Source: Brachyspira suanatina (GTDB lineage: Bacteria > Spirochaetota > Brachyspiria > Brachyspirales > Brachyspiraceae). Taken from it: 64,000 nt of DNA. The stretch spans positions 1,754,995 to 1,818,994 of the forward strand of contig NZ_CVLB01000001.1 of NCBI RefSeq assembly GCF_001049755.1, read 5' to 3'. Under the pieces are notes generated by a model. It saw nothing but the letters and a program-made list of their open reading frames with translations, was not told the origin of the DNA and searched no databases. Both the position numbers and the translations under genes were made by a program. How positions within the stretch are numbered: position 1 is the stretch's first letter; each line of letters starts with the position of its first letter. Positions 52,978-61,088 of the stretch are shown one piece after another.

Positions 52978-53821
52978 TATTATATATACCGTTTAATATA
53001 AAATCTGATAATTCTATATTTTTATGTTTATCTTTAATATGGTACATTGGAACATTACCTATAAAGCTAGCCCATGATGTAAAAGTCGAAGGCGGTCCTA
53101 TCAAATAATCACATATACTCATTAAACTATGATCTTCATACCATTTGCATTTTGAAATAACATAATCATAATTTGGTTTTAAAGTAATTTCTTCATTTGA
53201 AAATAGAATAAACAATATTCTTTTATTTTTATGTAAATTTACAAACTGCTCTATTATATCATTATATACATTATCCTCATAATAATATTGTCCGCCATTC
53301 CACTCTTTATAATCACCTTTTCTTATATGAATACCTACTTTTATATCATAATTTACAAACATATTTTTTATACTATTATATTCTTCAGAATTAAGATTAA
53401 TAGGGGTATACTTCTTTACAAAATAATCTCTATACATATTAATATAATTATTGCATCTAAAATACCAGCTTTTTACTAAAATAATAGATTTTTTATGTTT
53501 TAATATCTGCTTCTCATAAAGTTCATAATTATTTTCATGCCATTTTTGATCATATACATATAACAATATTAAACTAAATTTTACTTTATTAATTTCCCAT
53601 ATTACATTTTCTGTTATTTTTCTTTTTTTAGTTAACACATATGAAAGCAGTTTATTCATATTCGTATAATTTACTTCTGTTTTAATACCATAAATATCTT
53701 CCATATCATAAAAATCAAGATTATAAAATGGTATATTATAATGTTTACAGTATGCTTCAAAATGCATATTCTGGATCAATCTATTACTATGATTGCCGTA
53801 TCTCTCATACAAAACTACCAC
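52970..53821 (-). CDS. GT11 (alpha-1,2-fucosyltransferase-like) protein, paralogue 2
   Basis: 283 residues, a paralogue of the 48688-49548 gene: YGNHSNRLIQNMHFEAYCKH, then KVGIHIRKGDYKEWNGGQYY (HxRKGDY, one Arg replaced by Lys), FSNEEITLKPNYDYVISKC and CDYLIGPPSTFTSWASFIG. The middle part differs more. The changed R/K in the GDP-sugar motif could alter activity. AGGAG lies before the ATG. The candidate promoter (53895-53921) abuts a 15-copy heptamer array, so expression may vary. Convergent to the GT2-like gene with an eight-base overlap. Confidence 0.82.
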   Translation of the reverse strand: MVVLYERYGNHSNRLIQNMHFEAYCKHYNIPFYNLDFYDMEDIYGIKTEVNYTNMNKLLSYVLTKKRKITENVIWEINKVKFSLILLYVYDQKWHENNYELYEKQILKHKKSIILVKSWYFRCNNYINMYRDYFVKKYTPINLNSEEYNSIKNMFVNYDIKVGIHIRKGDYKEWNGGQYYYEDNVYNDIIEQFVNLHKNKRILFILFSNEEITLKPNYDYVISKCKWYEDHSLMSICDYLIGPPSTFTSWASFIGNVPMYHIKDKHKNIELSDFILNGIYNII

Positions 53822-53894
53822 ATAAGTCTCCTAAATGTAGTTTTGTATAAAAGATGCAACATATATACTCTTATATTTTTTTTAAATATAAGGT

Positions 53895-53921
53895 ATAATA
53901 GAAATATGTATAATATTACAA
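53895..53921 (-). promoter_or_regulatory. Candidate promoter of GT11 paralogue 2, next to the heptamer array
   Basis: On the minus strand: TTGTAA (53916-53921), 15-bp spacer, TATTAT (53895-53900). The -35 box is three bases from the start of the repeat array. The spacer is a little short, so this is a candidate only. Confidence 0.4.
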
Positions 53922-53924
53922 TAC

Positions 53925-54029
53925 TAGACTGTAGACTGTAGACTGTAGACTGTAGACTGTAGACTGTAGACTGTAGACTGTAGACTGTAGACTGTAGACT
54001 GTAGACTGTAGACTGTAGACTGTAGACTG
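53925..54029. repeat. 15 perfect copies of the heptamer TAGACTG
   Basis: 105 bp of uninterrupted heptanucleotide repeat with no variant unit, in the 567-bp gap (53822-54388) between two divergent glycan genes. The rest of that gap is AT-rich DNA without a gene. Perfect purity points to recent slippage. The position just upstream of the candidate promoter of GT11 paralogue 2 suggests an expression-tuning contingency locus. Confidence 0.97.
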
Positions 54030-54388
54030 TCTTTTACACTATAAAAAGATAAATATACTATCATTAATTTTATTTTATAGTATAATAAAAAAATGTCAAT
54101 AAAGAATTTTTTAATGAATAAAATGATTTTATATAATTGATATATATTTATTTAATATACTAAATTTATTTTTTGATAATTAAAAATGCAATCAGCAATA
54201 AATTTAAAAAATCATATTATCACACACATTAACTTTAATATATTATTTAATTGCATTTTTTGAGAATAATATTCTAAATATTGTTTAAAATACAAATTAT
54301 CAAAAATTTGGTATACAATTACAAATAAAATGTTTATTATAATTCTTAATAATATAATATCATTATATTTTTATAAATGGAGTTTATA

Positions 54389-55573
54389 ATGGAGAATGTA
54401 TGTCAATGCGAAGAATGTAAAAGCGGTAAATATAACCCTTTAGACTATGTTGTAAAAAATGAAGACTTAAAAATATTAGATGAAAAAAGACCTTTAGGAA
54501 TATCCGGACATTTAAGAGTAAAAAATGAAGCAATGTCGCTTGCTCAATCTATAGATTCCTGTATTGATGCTTTAGATGAACTTATAGTAACATACAATAC
54601 ATCAGAAGATAATACAGAAGAAATTTTAAAAGAATATCAAAAAAAATATCCAGATAAAATAAAGCTTTACCATTATAAACCAGATATTATTAATTATACT
54701 TCTACTGAAAAAGAACTAGAAGAATTTAAAGCAAAAAAAATGTTTTATAATACAGAAAGTATACATAGTTTAGCAAATTACTACAATTTTGGTTGTATAA
54801 AAATTAAATATAGATATTATCTCAAAATAGATGCTGATCAAATTTATTTTAAAGATAAATTATTAGAAGTAAGAAAAGCTTTGCTCTATGATTTAAATAA
54901 TGTAAATAAACTAAAAGAATATAAAAAAATTATAAAATTTGCTAAGTATAATATATTTATGGAAAAAATTGCTTGGCTAATACCTAATATGAAATTTAGA
55001 TATGATTTTAAATTAAAATACACTTATAAATTATATAAAAAAATAATTGAAAATCTTGGATTATTTAATTTAATTATATTTTATAGATTAGCAAATAAAG
55101 ATAATTGTTGTTATACAATTGCTGGAATACAAACAGTAATGTATAATAATAAAACATATGTACCTAAAAATGTTAATCATTTAAAACTTACAACTTTCAA
55201 CAGCTGCGGAAATGATCATTCAATATGGATACCATATAGTAAGAATAAGTTTATAACATCAAATTCACCAATGGAAATAATAGAAAATAATAAAGAAGGT
55301 AAAGAATGTCCTTTAGGATTTTTTTGGCTTCATTTAGCACCAATAAAAAGAAAAATTAATGTTGATAAAAATGATTTGATTACAAATATATTAGATATAA
55401 AAAATATAAATTTAGAAGATTTTTCAAATTCCAAATTAAAATTTTCAGAAGATTTATCAATTTATTGGGCGAAAATATTTTTTAATTATGATAAAAAATA
55501 CCTAACAAAAGAATTCTTTGACAAATATTTTAATAATATATTGGAATACATTATAAAACATTATAAACAATAA
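54389..55573 (+). CDS. Glycosyltransferase with internal WxIP segment
   Basis: 394 residues. The N-terminus is Cys-rich (MENVCQCEECKSGKYN); the glycosyltransferase part has GISGHLRVKNEAMSLAQSID, LIVTYNTSEDNTEEIL and YYLKIDADQIYFKDKLL (DxD at about 147-151). Then comes a basic helical stretch with MEKIAWLIPNMKFRYDF (W196), the neighbours' segment inserted mid-protein, and a C-terminal region with ITSNSPMEIIENNKEGKECPLGFFWLHLAP. Start: ATG at 54389 with GGAG seven bases before; the ATG at 54377 lies before that site. It converges on the aldo/keto reductase. Confidence 0.78.
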   Translation: MENVCQCEECKSGKYNPLDYVVKNEDLKILDEKRPLGISGHLRVKNEAMSLAQSIDSCIDALDELIVTYNTSEDNTEEILKEYQKKYPDKIKLYHYKPDIINYTSTEKELEEFKAKKMFYNTESIHSLANYYNFGCIKIKYRYYLKIDADQIYFKDKLLEVRKALLYDLNNVNKLKEYKKIIKFAKYNIFMEKIAWLIPNMKFRYDFKLKYTYKLYKKIIENLGLFNLIIFYRLANKDNCCYTIAGIQTVMYNNKTYVPKNVNHLKLTTFNSCGNDHSIWIPYSKNKFITSNSPMEIIENNKEGKECPLGFFWLHLAPIKRKINVDKNDLITNILDIKNINLEDFSNSKLKFSEDLSIYWAKIFFNYDKKYLTKEFFDKYFNNILEYIIKHYKQ

Positions 55574-55585
55574 TATATATTTGTT

Positions 55586-56443
55586 TTATACTATATCCAA
55601 AGGAACTTTTTTATTAGGCTTTGGAAATTCTTTATTTATCATCTCTATATCTTCATCAGTAAGTATAATATTTTGGCTTTTAATATTTTCAGCAAGATGT
55701 CTTCTGCTTGCACTCTTAGGTATAGGAATATATCCTGAAACCTTCATAATGAAAGCTAATGCTATCTGTGATGCTGATGCATTATGTTTTTTAGCTATTT
55801 CAAGAACTGTATTATTTCTAAAAATATTTCTTCCAAGTTCTCCTGCCCTTCCTAAAGGCGAATATGCCATAACAGATATGTTTCTATCCTTCATATATGG
55901 TGCTAAATCAAATTCAATTCCTCTTGAATCTAAGTGATATAATACCTGATTAAGTACGCATTTATCACCATCTTTCAATGACTCAAGTTCTTTCATATCA
56001 TCAACATCAAAATTAGAAACGCCCCAATCTCTTATAAGCCCTTCCTTTTTGGCTTCTTCCATACATTCAACTGTTTCCTTTAAAGGTACTCTTCCCCTCC
56101 AATGAAGTAAATACATATCTAAATAATCTAATCCCAAACGCTTCAATGATGATTTTAAACTATCAAATATTTTATCTTTTCCTGCATTATGTGGATATAC
56201 TTTAGAAATTATAAAAATATTTTCTCTTTTAATATCGGTTTGCTTTAATGCCTCATATATCAATATTTCAGCCATACCATTTCCATACATTTCAGCAGTA
56301 TCTATTAATTTTACACCATTATTCAAAGCAAATAATATAGATCTTATTTCTTTATCTTTTTTGGCTTCATTCTCGCCTAATCCCCAAGTTCCTATACCAA
56401 AATTAGGCATTTTATTATTAGATTTTAATAATATATAATCCAT
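55586..56443 (-). CDS. Aldo/keto reductase
   Basis: 285 residues of an NAD(P)H-dependent (alpha/beta)8 reductase. Motifs: GIGTWGLGENEAKKD, KLIDTAEMYGNGMAEIL (catalytic Asp and Tyr), ISKVYPHNAGKD (Lys), YLDMYLLHWRGRVPLKET (His), DWGVSNFDVDDM, VMAYSPLGRAGELG, and the cofactor-binding IPIPKSASRRHLAENI. All four catalytic residues appear present. The substrate is unknown; relatives reduce small aldehydes and ketones. 27 bp downstream of the MscS gene, same strand. Confidence 0.93.
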   Translation of the reverse strand: MDYILLKSNNKMPNFGIGTWGLGENEAKKDKEIRSILFALNNGVKLIDTAEMYGNGMAEILIYEALKQTDIKRENIFIISKVYPHNAGKDKIFDSLKSSLKRLGLDYLDMYLLHWRGRVPLKETVECMEEAKKEGLIRDWGVSNFDVDDMKELESLKDGDKCVLNQVLYHLDSRGIEFDLAPYMKDRNISVMAYSPLGRAGELGRNIFRNNTVLEIAKKHNASASQIALAFIMKVSGYIPIPKSASRRHLAENIKSQNIILTDEDIEMINKEFPKPNKKVPLDIV

Positions 56444-56470
56444 AAATAATCCTTAAAATAATTTTATTTA

Positions 56471-57508
56471 TCATTCTTTGCTTATATATAAAGTTCTTGA
56501 AGGGAATGCAAAACCCACACCTAATTTATTAAATTCATCTATTATTTTATAATTAATATCTTCAACTATTTTTACAAATTCAGCATAATCAGGTATAGTT
56601 ACATGATATATAACTTCAAAATTAAGAGAAGAATCAGCAAATTCTATAAATCTAGCACTGTAAAACTCTGTATTATTAGTGCTTTCTATAATTGTCTGTA
56701 TAGTATTTGGTATAACTTTTAATTTTTCTAATGGTGTAGAATATTCAACTCCTATTACCATATATTGTCTTCTCTTTTCTAATATTCTATAGTTTTGTAT
56801 TCTAGAAGAAAGAAGATTTGTGTTAGATATTAAAAGCTGTTCTCCTGTATTTCTTCTAATACGAGTAGACTTTATTCCAATATATTCAACAACACCTTTA
56901 TCGGCATCTACCTGTATAAAATCCCCTTTCAAAAAAGGCTTATCAAACACTATGACAAAATAATTGAATAGATCAGCTATTATACTCTGTGCTGCAAAAG
57001 CTACTGCTACACCGCCTACTCCAAGTCCTGTTATAAAAGTATTAACATTAACACCCAAATTTGAAAGTATAGTCAAAAAACCTATTACCCATACAAGAAC
57101 TTTTAATATTGTAATAATACCATCAGATATAACAACATCTTTTTTCTTTGATAAATAATTATTGGTAAAGTTAGTTATTACATCGCATATAAACAATGTA
57201 CTAAAAACTATTATAAATACCACAACTATTTTTCCAAAATATCCGCTGGCTTCCTTTGGAAGATGAAGTCCTATTCTAGCTATTGCCAATGAAGCGATAA
57301 ATATAATAGGTTTTGTTCTTTTTTTAATACTCTTTGTTAAATCCACAACAAAAGGACTTTGAAATCTAGTATTTAATTTTAGTAAAATTTTTAATAGAAA
57401 CATCAATGCCAAACGCATAGAAACTACACTAATAATTAATATTCCTATAGCTATTAAATATTGGAATAATGTATTATTCCAAAATACTGTTTCTTTAAGA
57501 TACTGCAT
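56471..57508 (-). CDS. MscS-family mechanosensitive channel
   Basis: 345 residues. Several N-terminal transmembrane helices come first, then the pore helix and beta domain: VNTFITGLGVGGVAVAFAAQ (the Gly/Ala-rich TM3), SIIADLFNYFVIVFDKPFLKGDFIQVD, VVEYIGIKSTRIRRNTGEQLLISNTNLLS, and a C-terminal alpha/beta domain ending VGFAFPSRTLYISKE. It opens on membrane tension to release solutes during osmotic downshock. Upstream is a 133-bp divergent promoter region shared with the lipoprotein gene. Confidence 0.94.
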   Translation of the reverse strand: MQYLKETVFWNNTLFQYLIAIGILIISVVSMRLALMFLLKILLKLNTRFQSPFVVDLTKSIKKRTKPIIFIASLAIARIGLHLPKEASGYFGKIVVVFIIVFSTLFICDVITNFTNNYLSKKKDVVISDGIITILKVLVWVIGFLTILSNLGVNVNTFITGLGVGGVAVAFAAQSIIADLFNYFVIVFDKPFLKGDFIQVDADKGVVEYIGIKSTRIRRNTGEQLLISNTNLLSSRIQNYRILEKRRQYMVIGVEYSTPLEKLKVIPNTIQTIIESTNNTEFYSARFIEFADSSLNFEVIYHVTIPDYAEFVKIVEDINYKIIDEFNKLGVGFAFPSRTLYISKE

Positions 57509-57579
57509 ATTTTCTCCAACTTCGTACTAATTTTATTAACATTAATTTTACTATATAATATCAATTTTTCAAATACAAT

Positions 57580-57608
57580 TTGACATAAAATAAATAGTAT
57601 ATTAGTAT
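57580..57608 (+). promoter_or_regulatory. Promoter of the lipoprotein gene
   Basis: Consensus TTGACA (57580-57585), 17-bp spacer, TAGTAT (57603-57608), 33 bp before the ATG. Confidence 0.6.
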
Positions 57609-57641
57609 ATATAACAATAAAAAAATAATGGAGTCAAAAGA

Positions 57642-58403
57642 ATGAAACAAATTTTTAATATTATTATCATATCTATTTTATTTATTGCCTGCGGAGGAGA
57701 AAAAACAGATACAGCTGTTCCATCTGATACAACTAATACAGCAACTGCCAGAGATGCCGGCACATTAACAATAGATTTCCAAGCTATTATAGGCGATACA
57801 AATAATAGTGTAATAAGCAGCAATTCATATTTAAAAGTTACAGGTACTTATGGTGATATAGACGGAAAAATAGATGCAGCTACAGCTGCTTCTACTCCTT
57901 CAAGAACACCTGATCTATTAAACAAATACAGATCAACAGATAATAATGTATTAAATAATAGAATGGAAGTAAGTATGGGACAATTCTTACTATTCGGTAC
58001 TGCTAATGCTTCAAGATATATAGATGATGGTATGTCTGGTTCTGGAATAGCTCAAAGAACTGCTGAAGGAAAAACAGGTCCTAAAGTTACAGGAACTGGA
58101 ATAACAAAAGGAGCTGACGGAGTTATAACAATAAGATTCGTACATGCCGGCGGTAAAACAGTTGATCCTTATGTTTTTGAAATGAAATCAGATGCTAATG
58201 GTATTTTCAAAATTGGCGGCGGTACTGAAAACTTTAAAAGAAGCGAAGCTGTTGTTACAAATGATTTTGATTTCAATACTGATGCTGCTTCTTTGATAGT
58301 TGATAAAGCTAAAGAAGGTACTCCTTATTGGAAAGGTGATTTACAAGCTACTTTTGAAAATAATATAATAAAAATTACTGGTACTTTAACTGAAACAAAA
58401 TAA
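57642..58403 (+). CDS. Lipoprotein of unknown function
   Basis: 253 residues. The signal MKQIFNIIIISILFIACGG ends in a lipobox with Cys 17; a Thr/Asp-rich linker follows. The body is probably beta-rich, with many Gly/Asp/Thr and one or more IT/VT strands (GTLTIDFQAIIGDTNNS, VSMGQFLLFGTANASRY, GVITIRFVHAGGKTVDPYVF, NIIKITGTLTETK). I recognise no family. It is probably a surface or periplasmic lipoprotein. GGAG lies eight to nine bases before the ATG. Monocistronic, with a strong promoter and terminator. Confidence 0.82.
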   Translation: MKQIFNIIIISILFIACGGEKTDTAVPSDTTNTATARDAGTLTIDFQAIIGDTNNSVISSNSYLKVTGTYGDIDGKIDAATAASTPSRTPDLLNKYRSTDNNVLNNRMEVSMGQFLLFGTANASRYIDDGMSGSGIAQRTAEGKTGPKVTGTGITKGADGVITIRFVHAGGKTVDPYVFEMKSDANGIFKIGGGTENFKRSEAVVTNDFDFNTDAASLIVDKAKEGTPYWKGDLQATFENNIIKITGTLTETK

Positions 58404-58420
58404 TATTTTAATATGATTAT

Positions 58421-58458
58421 AAAAAGAGCATGGTATTTTTACTATGCTCTTTATTTTT
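58421..58458 (+). terminator. Terminator of the lipoprotein gene
   Basis: A 13-bp stem with one G·U pair (58423-58435 with 58440-58452), four-base loop, then ATTTTT. Confidence 0.9.
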
Positions 58459-58483
58459 AAATAATTTTTAATGGGAGTTAATC

Positions 58484-58831
58484 ATGAATATAAGAAAAGT
58501 AAAAATAGAAATATATATACCTGAAAAATATACTCAAAAACTTAGAGAGGCTTTAAACAATATAGGAGCTTTAGGCGTTGGAAATTATGATAATGTAATG
58601 TCTGTAACAAAAATAACAGGTTATTGGCGTCCTTTAGAAAATGCTAATCCTTTTGACGGAAAAGTTAATGAAATATCAAAAGCCCCTGAAGATAAAGTAG
58701 AATTTTCAACAGATGTTAAAAATATAGAAAATATTATCAAAGTGATGAAAGAAGTTCACCCTTATGAAGAGCCTGTTATAAATATCATTCCGCTTTTAAA
58801 TGATAGGTTCGATGTGAATTTAAATTATTAA
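58484..58831 (+). CDS. NIF3-insert/CutA-like small protein
   Basis: 115 residues resembling the PII-like domain inserted in YqfO/NIF3 proteins: VKIEIYIPEKYTQKLREALN, IGALGVGNYDNVMSVTKITGYWRPLENANPF and VHPYEEPVINIIPL. The motifs GxGNYD…G.WRP and HPYEEP are characteristic. Stand-alone versions are annotated as NGG1-interacting-factor-3-like proteins; the role is unknown, perhaps metal or nucleotide binding. GGGAG lies seven bases before the ATG. It may be read through from the lipoprotein terminator or have its own promoter. Confidence 0.83.
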   Translation: MNIRKVKIEIYIPEKYTQKLREALNNIGALGVGNYDNVMSVTKITGYWRPLENANPFDGKVNEISKAPEDKVEFSTDVKNIENIIKVMKEVHPYEEPVINIIPLLNDRFDVNLNY

Positions 58832-58847
58832 TTTTTTATTTATAAAG

Positions 58848-59627
58848 TTATAAAGAAAATATATCTTTTATAATATAAACAAAATCATTCTTTGGAAATT
58901 TATTTAAGTTTATTACATTTTCTATTGCATCAGCAAAATATAATTTATTATCACTTGGTAAATATGATATGCTGAATATTTGTGCATTGCTGTTTAATAA
59001 TTTTTCTTTTGTATATCCATATTCTGACATGTCTATGAGTCTGCTTGGTATATTATCACCATAGAAAAGAAAAACAGCATGATTATATAATTTAGCTTTT
59101 ACTATTTTGTCTTTATCATTATCATCTTTTTTGAAAAGTTTTTGATTATCATCTACATACAAATCAAATATTTCATTAAGTTCATTTTTTATATTATTTA
59201 AAACAGCTTCCCCATCTTTATCAATATCAACTAAAAAGAAATAGTAAGCATGTATTATAATAGATTTTTTATTTTTTATAACTTCAGCATTAATAAAAAC
59301 TCTTGATGAATTAATAGAATACATACTGTATCCGAAATATCTTAATCTGTCTATTATATTTTCTTTACTTACTTTTTTATTTATATTATGCTCTAATATA
59401 GAATTATTTTTTATGAATAATAATTTTCTTTTATTGATATTAGAAGCATCAATATACAGAAATACCAAAGTTATTATTTCAAGTATTATTAAAATTATAG
59501 TTATATATATTTGATTATTGTTATAGATTGAAAAGAAAATTAAGTTGGCAAACGCTATGGCTATTATACCATAAACGCTTGCCCTTAATAACTCTTTTTT
59601 GAAGGAGAACAGCTTATTATTGTTCAT
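58848..59627 (-). CDS. Membrane-anchored protein of unknown function
   Basis: 259 residues with two adjacent N-terminal membrane helices (SVYGIIAIAFANLIFFSIY and YITIILIILEIITLVFLYI) and a ~190-residue soluble domain, probably cytoplasmic, with strands such as SRVFINAEVIKNKKSIIIHAYYF and LYNHAVFLFYGDNIPSRLIDM. No family recognised. It lies 26 bp downstream of fliE on the same strand, so it is probably the last gene of the flagellar basal-body transcript, where other spirochaetes usually have fliF. Confidence 0.65.
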   Translation of the reverse strand: MNNNKLFSFKKELLRASVYGIIAIAFANLIFFSIYNNNQIYITIILIILEIITLVFLYIDASNINKRKLLFIKNNSILEHNINKKVSKENIIDRLRYFGYSMYSINSSRVFINAEVIKNKKSIIIHAYYFFLVDIDKDGEAVLNNIKNELNEIFDLYVDDNQKLFKKDDNDKDKIVKAKLYNHAVFLFYGDNIPSRLIDMSEYGYTKEKLLNSNAQIFSISYLPSDNKLYFADAIENVINLNKFPKNDFVYIIKDIFSL

Positions 59628-59653
59628 TATTACTAATTTATTTGATGAATTTA

Positions 59654-60025
59654 TTATCTATAAGTAGTTACTTCTTGATAAGCTCTTACAGCTCTATCAA
59701 TTACAGCTTTTGTAAAGCTAAGAGATAATTCAGCTTCAGCAATGGCGTTCATTACATCTGATACATCAACCTGATCAGGTCTAATACCAGCTTGAACTAT
59801 TATATTATCTCTGTCAACCTGTTTCTGATTTACAGCATCAATGGCATCGCTTAACATTGTACCGAAATTGCTTATTAAATCATTGCTTGAACTTCTTCTT
59901 AACTGCTGAGCAGGTCCATAATGTCTAGGGTCAGTAGTTTTAAGTACAAATCCGTAATTATCTCCTACATTACCTGTTCTTGTATTATTCATACTATAAG
60001 CATTCATTACATTATTAATATTCAT
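59654..60025 (-). CDS. fliE: Flagellar hook-basal body protein FliE
   Basis: A 123-residue FliE. The C-terminal two-thirds show the family's helices: NFGTMLSDAIDAVNQKQVDRD, PDQVDVSDVMNAIAEAELSL and FTKAVIDRAVRAYQEVTTYR. FliE joins the MS ring to the rod and is exported early through the flagellar type III system. It is third in the flgB-flgC-fliE operon, 38 bp after flgC. Spirochaete flagella are periplasmic, so the rod is short and housed between the membranes. Confidence 0.95.
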   Translation of the reverse strand: MNINNVMNAYSMNNTRTGNVGDNYGFVLKTTDPRHYGPAQQLRRSSSNDLISNFGTMLSDAIDAVNQKQVDRDNIIVQAGIRPDQVDVSDVMNAIAEAELSLSFTKAVIDRAVRAYQEVTTYR

Positions 60026-60063
60026 AAAAATATCCTTAAAATATTATTGCTGTAGTAAAAAAA

Positions 60064-60525
60064 TTAATATCTTATTATATTCAAAGCACTTCCAAACATA
60101 GTTTTAGCTGACTGAATCATAGTAGAGTTTGCTTCATAAGCTCTTGAAGCCTCCATCATATCAACCATTTCTGTAACAGGGTTAACGTTAGGCATTTCTA
60201 CATAACCAGCTTTTTCACCATATTTGATAGCATCAGGATGAGAAGGATCATATACAAATCTAGTTGCAGTTTCCATATCCTTTTCTATGCTGAATACTCT
60301 TACTCCTGTACCAACATTAGGTTGTAAAGCATCTGGTAAAAATGGGCTTCTGTATTTATTGCCGTCATCTCTAGGCTTGAATATTACTCTGCTTCTTCTG
60401 AAAGCTCCGCCCTCTGTAGTTCTTGTTGTATTAACATTTGCTATATTATCAGCTATAACATCTAATCTAGTTCTTTGAGCAGTTAAACCGCTTCCTGATG
60501 TATTTATAATTGAAAATATTCCCAT
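60064..60525 (-). CDS. flgC: Flagellar basal-body rod protein FlgC
   Basis: A 153-residue rod protein with the N-terminal motif LTAQRTRLDVIADNIANVNT (ANxxT rod/hook signature) and a C-terminal helix VTEMVDMMEASRAYEANSTMIQSAK. A central segment, KYRSPFLPDALQPN, is typical of FlgC. It forms the proximal rod with FlgB and FlgF. It lies 35 bp from flgB and 38 bp from fliE. The ribosome site AAAGGAGTAACAG precedes the ATG. Confidence 0.97.
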   Translation of the reverse strand: MGIFSIINTSGSGLTAQRTRLDVIADNIANVNTTRTTEGGAFRRSRVIFKPRDDGNKYRSPFLPDALQPNVGTGVRVFSIEKDMETATRFVYDPSHPDAIKYGEKAGYVEMPNVNPVTEMVDMMEASRAYEANSTMIQSAKTMFGSALNIIRY

Positions 60526-60560
60526 TTCTGTTACTCCTTTAATAATTTAAATAATACTGA

Positions 60561-60989
60561 TTAAGCATTACCTATCATTCTTCTGATTTCTCTATATTGA
60601 GCATTAACTATTTGCGTAAACATTTGATATCTTAAAGTGTTTTTAGCTTCTTCAGCCATTTCTTTATCTATGTCCACATTATTTTTATCATTTCTATAGC
60701 TAGTATCATAATCTACTGTAATAGTAGGTGAAACTTGTTTATAATCCATAGGCATATGAAAAGGAAAATGTCTTGAATCAGTTCTTTTAGCTTCCATACC
60801 ATTATAATTTTCACTGTCTAAAGCTCTAGCAAGCTGATATTCAAAAGTTACATCGCTTCTTTTGAAATTAGGTGTAGATACATTTGCTATATTATCGGCT
60901 ATAACCTCAGCTCTAAGTCCATAAACATTTAAAAGCTTCTTGGCTACTGTCATAGTTTTAGCATAGGTTGTATCAGCAAACATACTCAT
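60561..60989 (-). CDS. flgB: Flagellar basal-body rod protein FlgB
   Basis: A 142-residue FlgB: N-terminal YGLRAEVIADNIANVSTPNFKRSD (the rod signature ANxxTPxFKR) and the C-terminal VDIDKEMAEEAKNTLRYQMFTQIV, the usual pair of helices that make the rod coiled coil. It heads the flgB-flgC-fliE operon. Its promoter must lie in 60990-61090, just before the intergenic element; no spirochaete flagellar sigma box was recognised there. Confidence 0.97.
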   Translation of the reverse strand: MSMFADTTYAKTMTVAKKLLNVYGLRAEVIADNIANVSTPNFKRSDVTFEYQLARALDSENYNGMEAKRTDSRHFPFHMPMDYKQVSPTITVDYDTSYRNDKNNVDIDKEMAEEAKNTLRYQMFTQIVNAQYREIRRMIGNA

Positions 60990-61088
60990 AGTTATAACCT
61001 CTAAATTATAAAATTATACTTATGAATATTGTCGGTTTAATGAAAAAGTGCTTTAACAATTTTTTAGGATTATATTATGTAAATTATA

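Noticed and set aside
53741-53941. 66-residue frame running into the heptamer repeats
   Set aside because: It starts antisense to the GT11 gene, ends in the repeat and has no ribosome site; not evidence that the repeat is coding.
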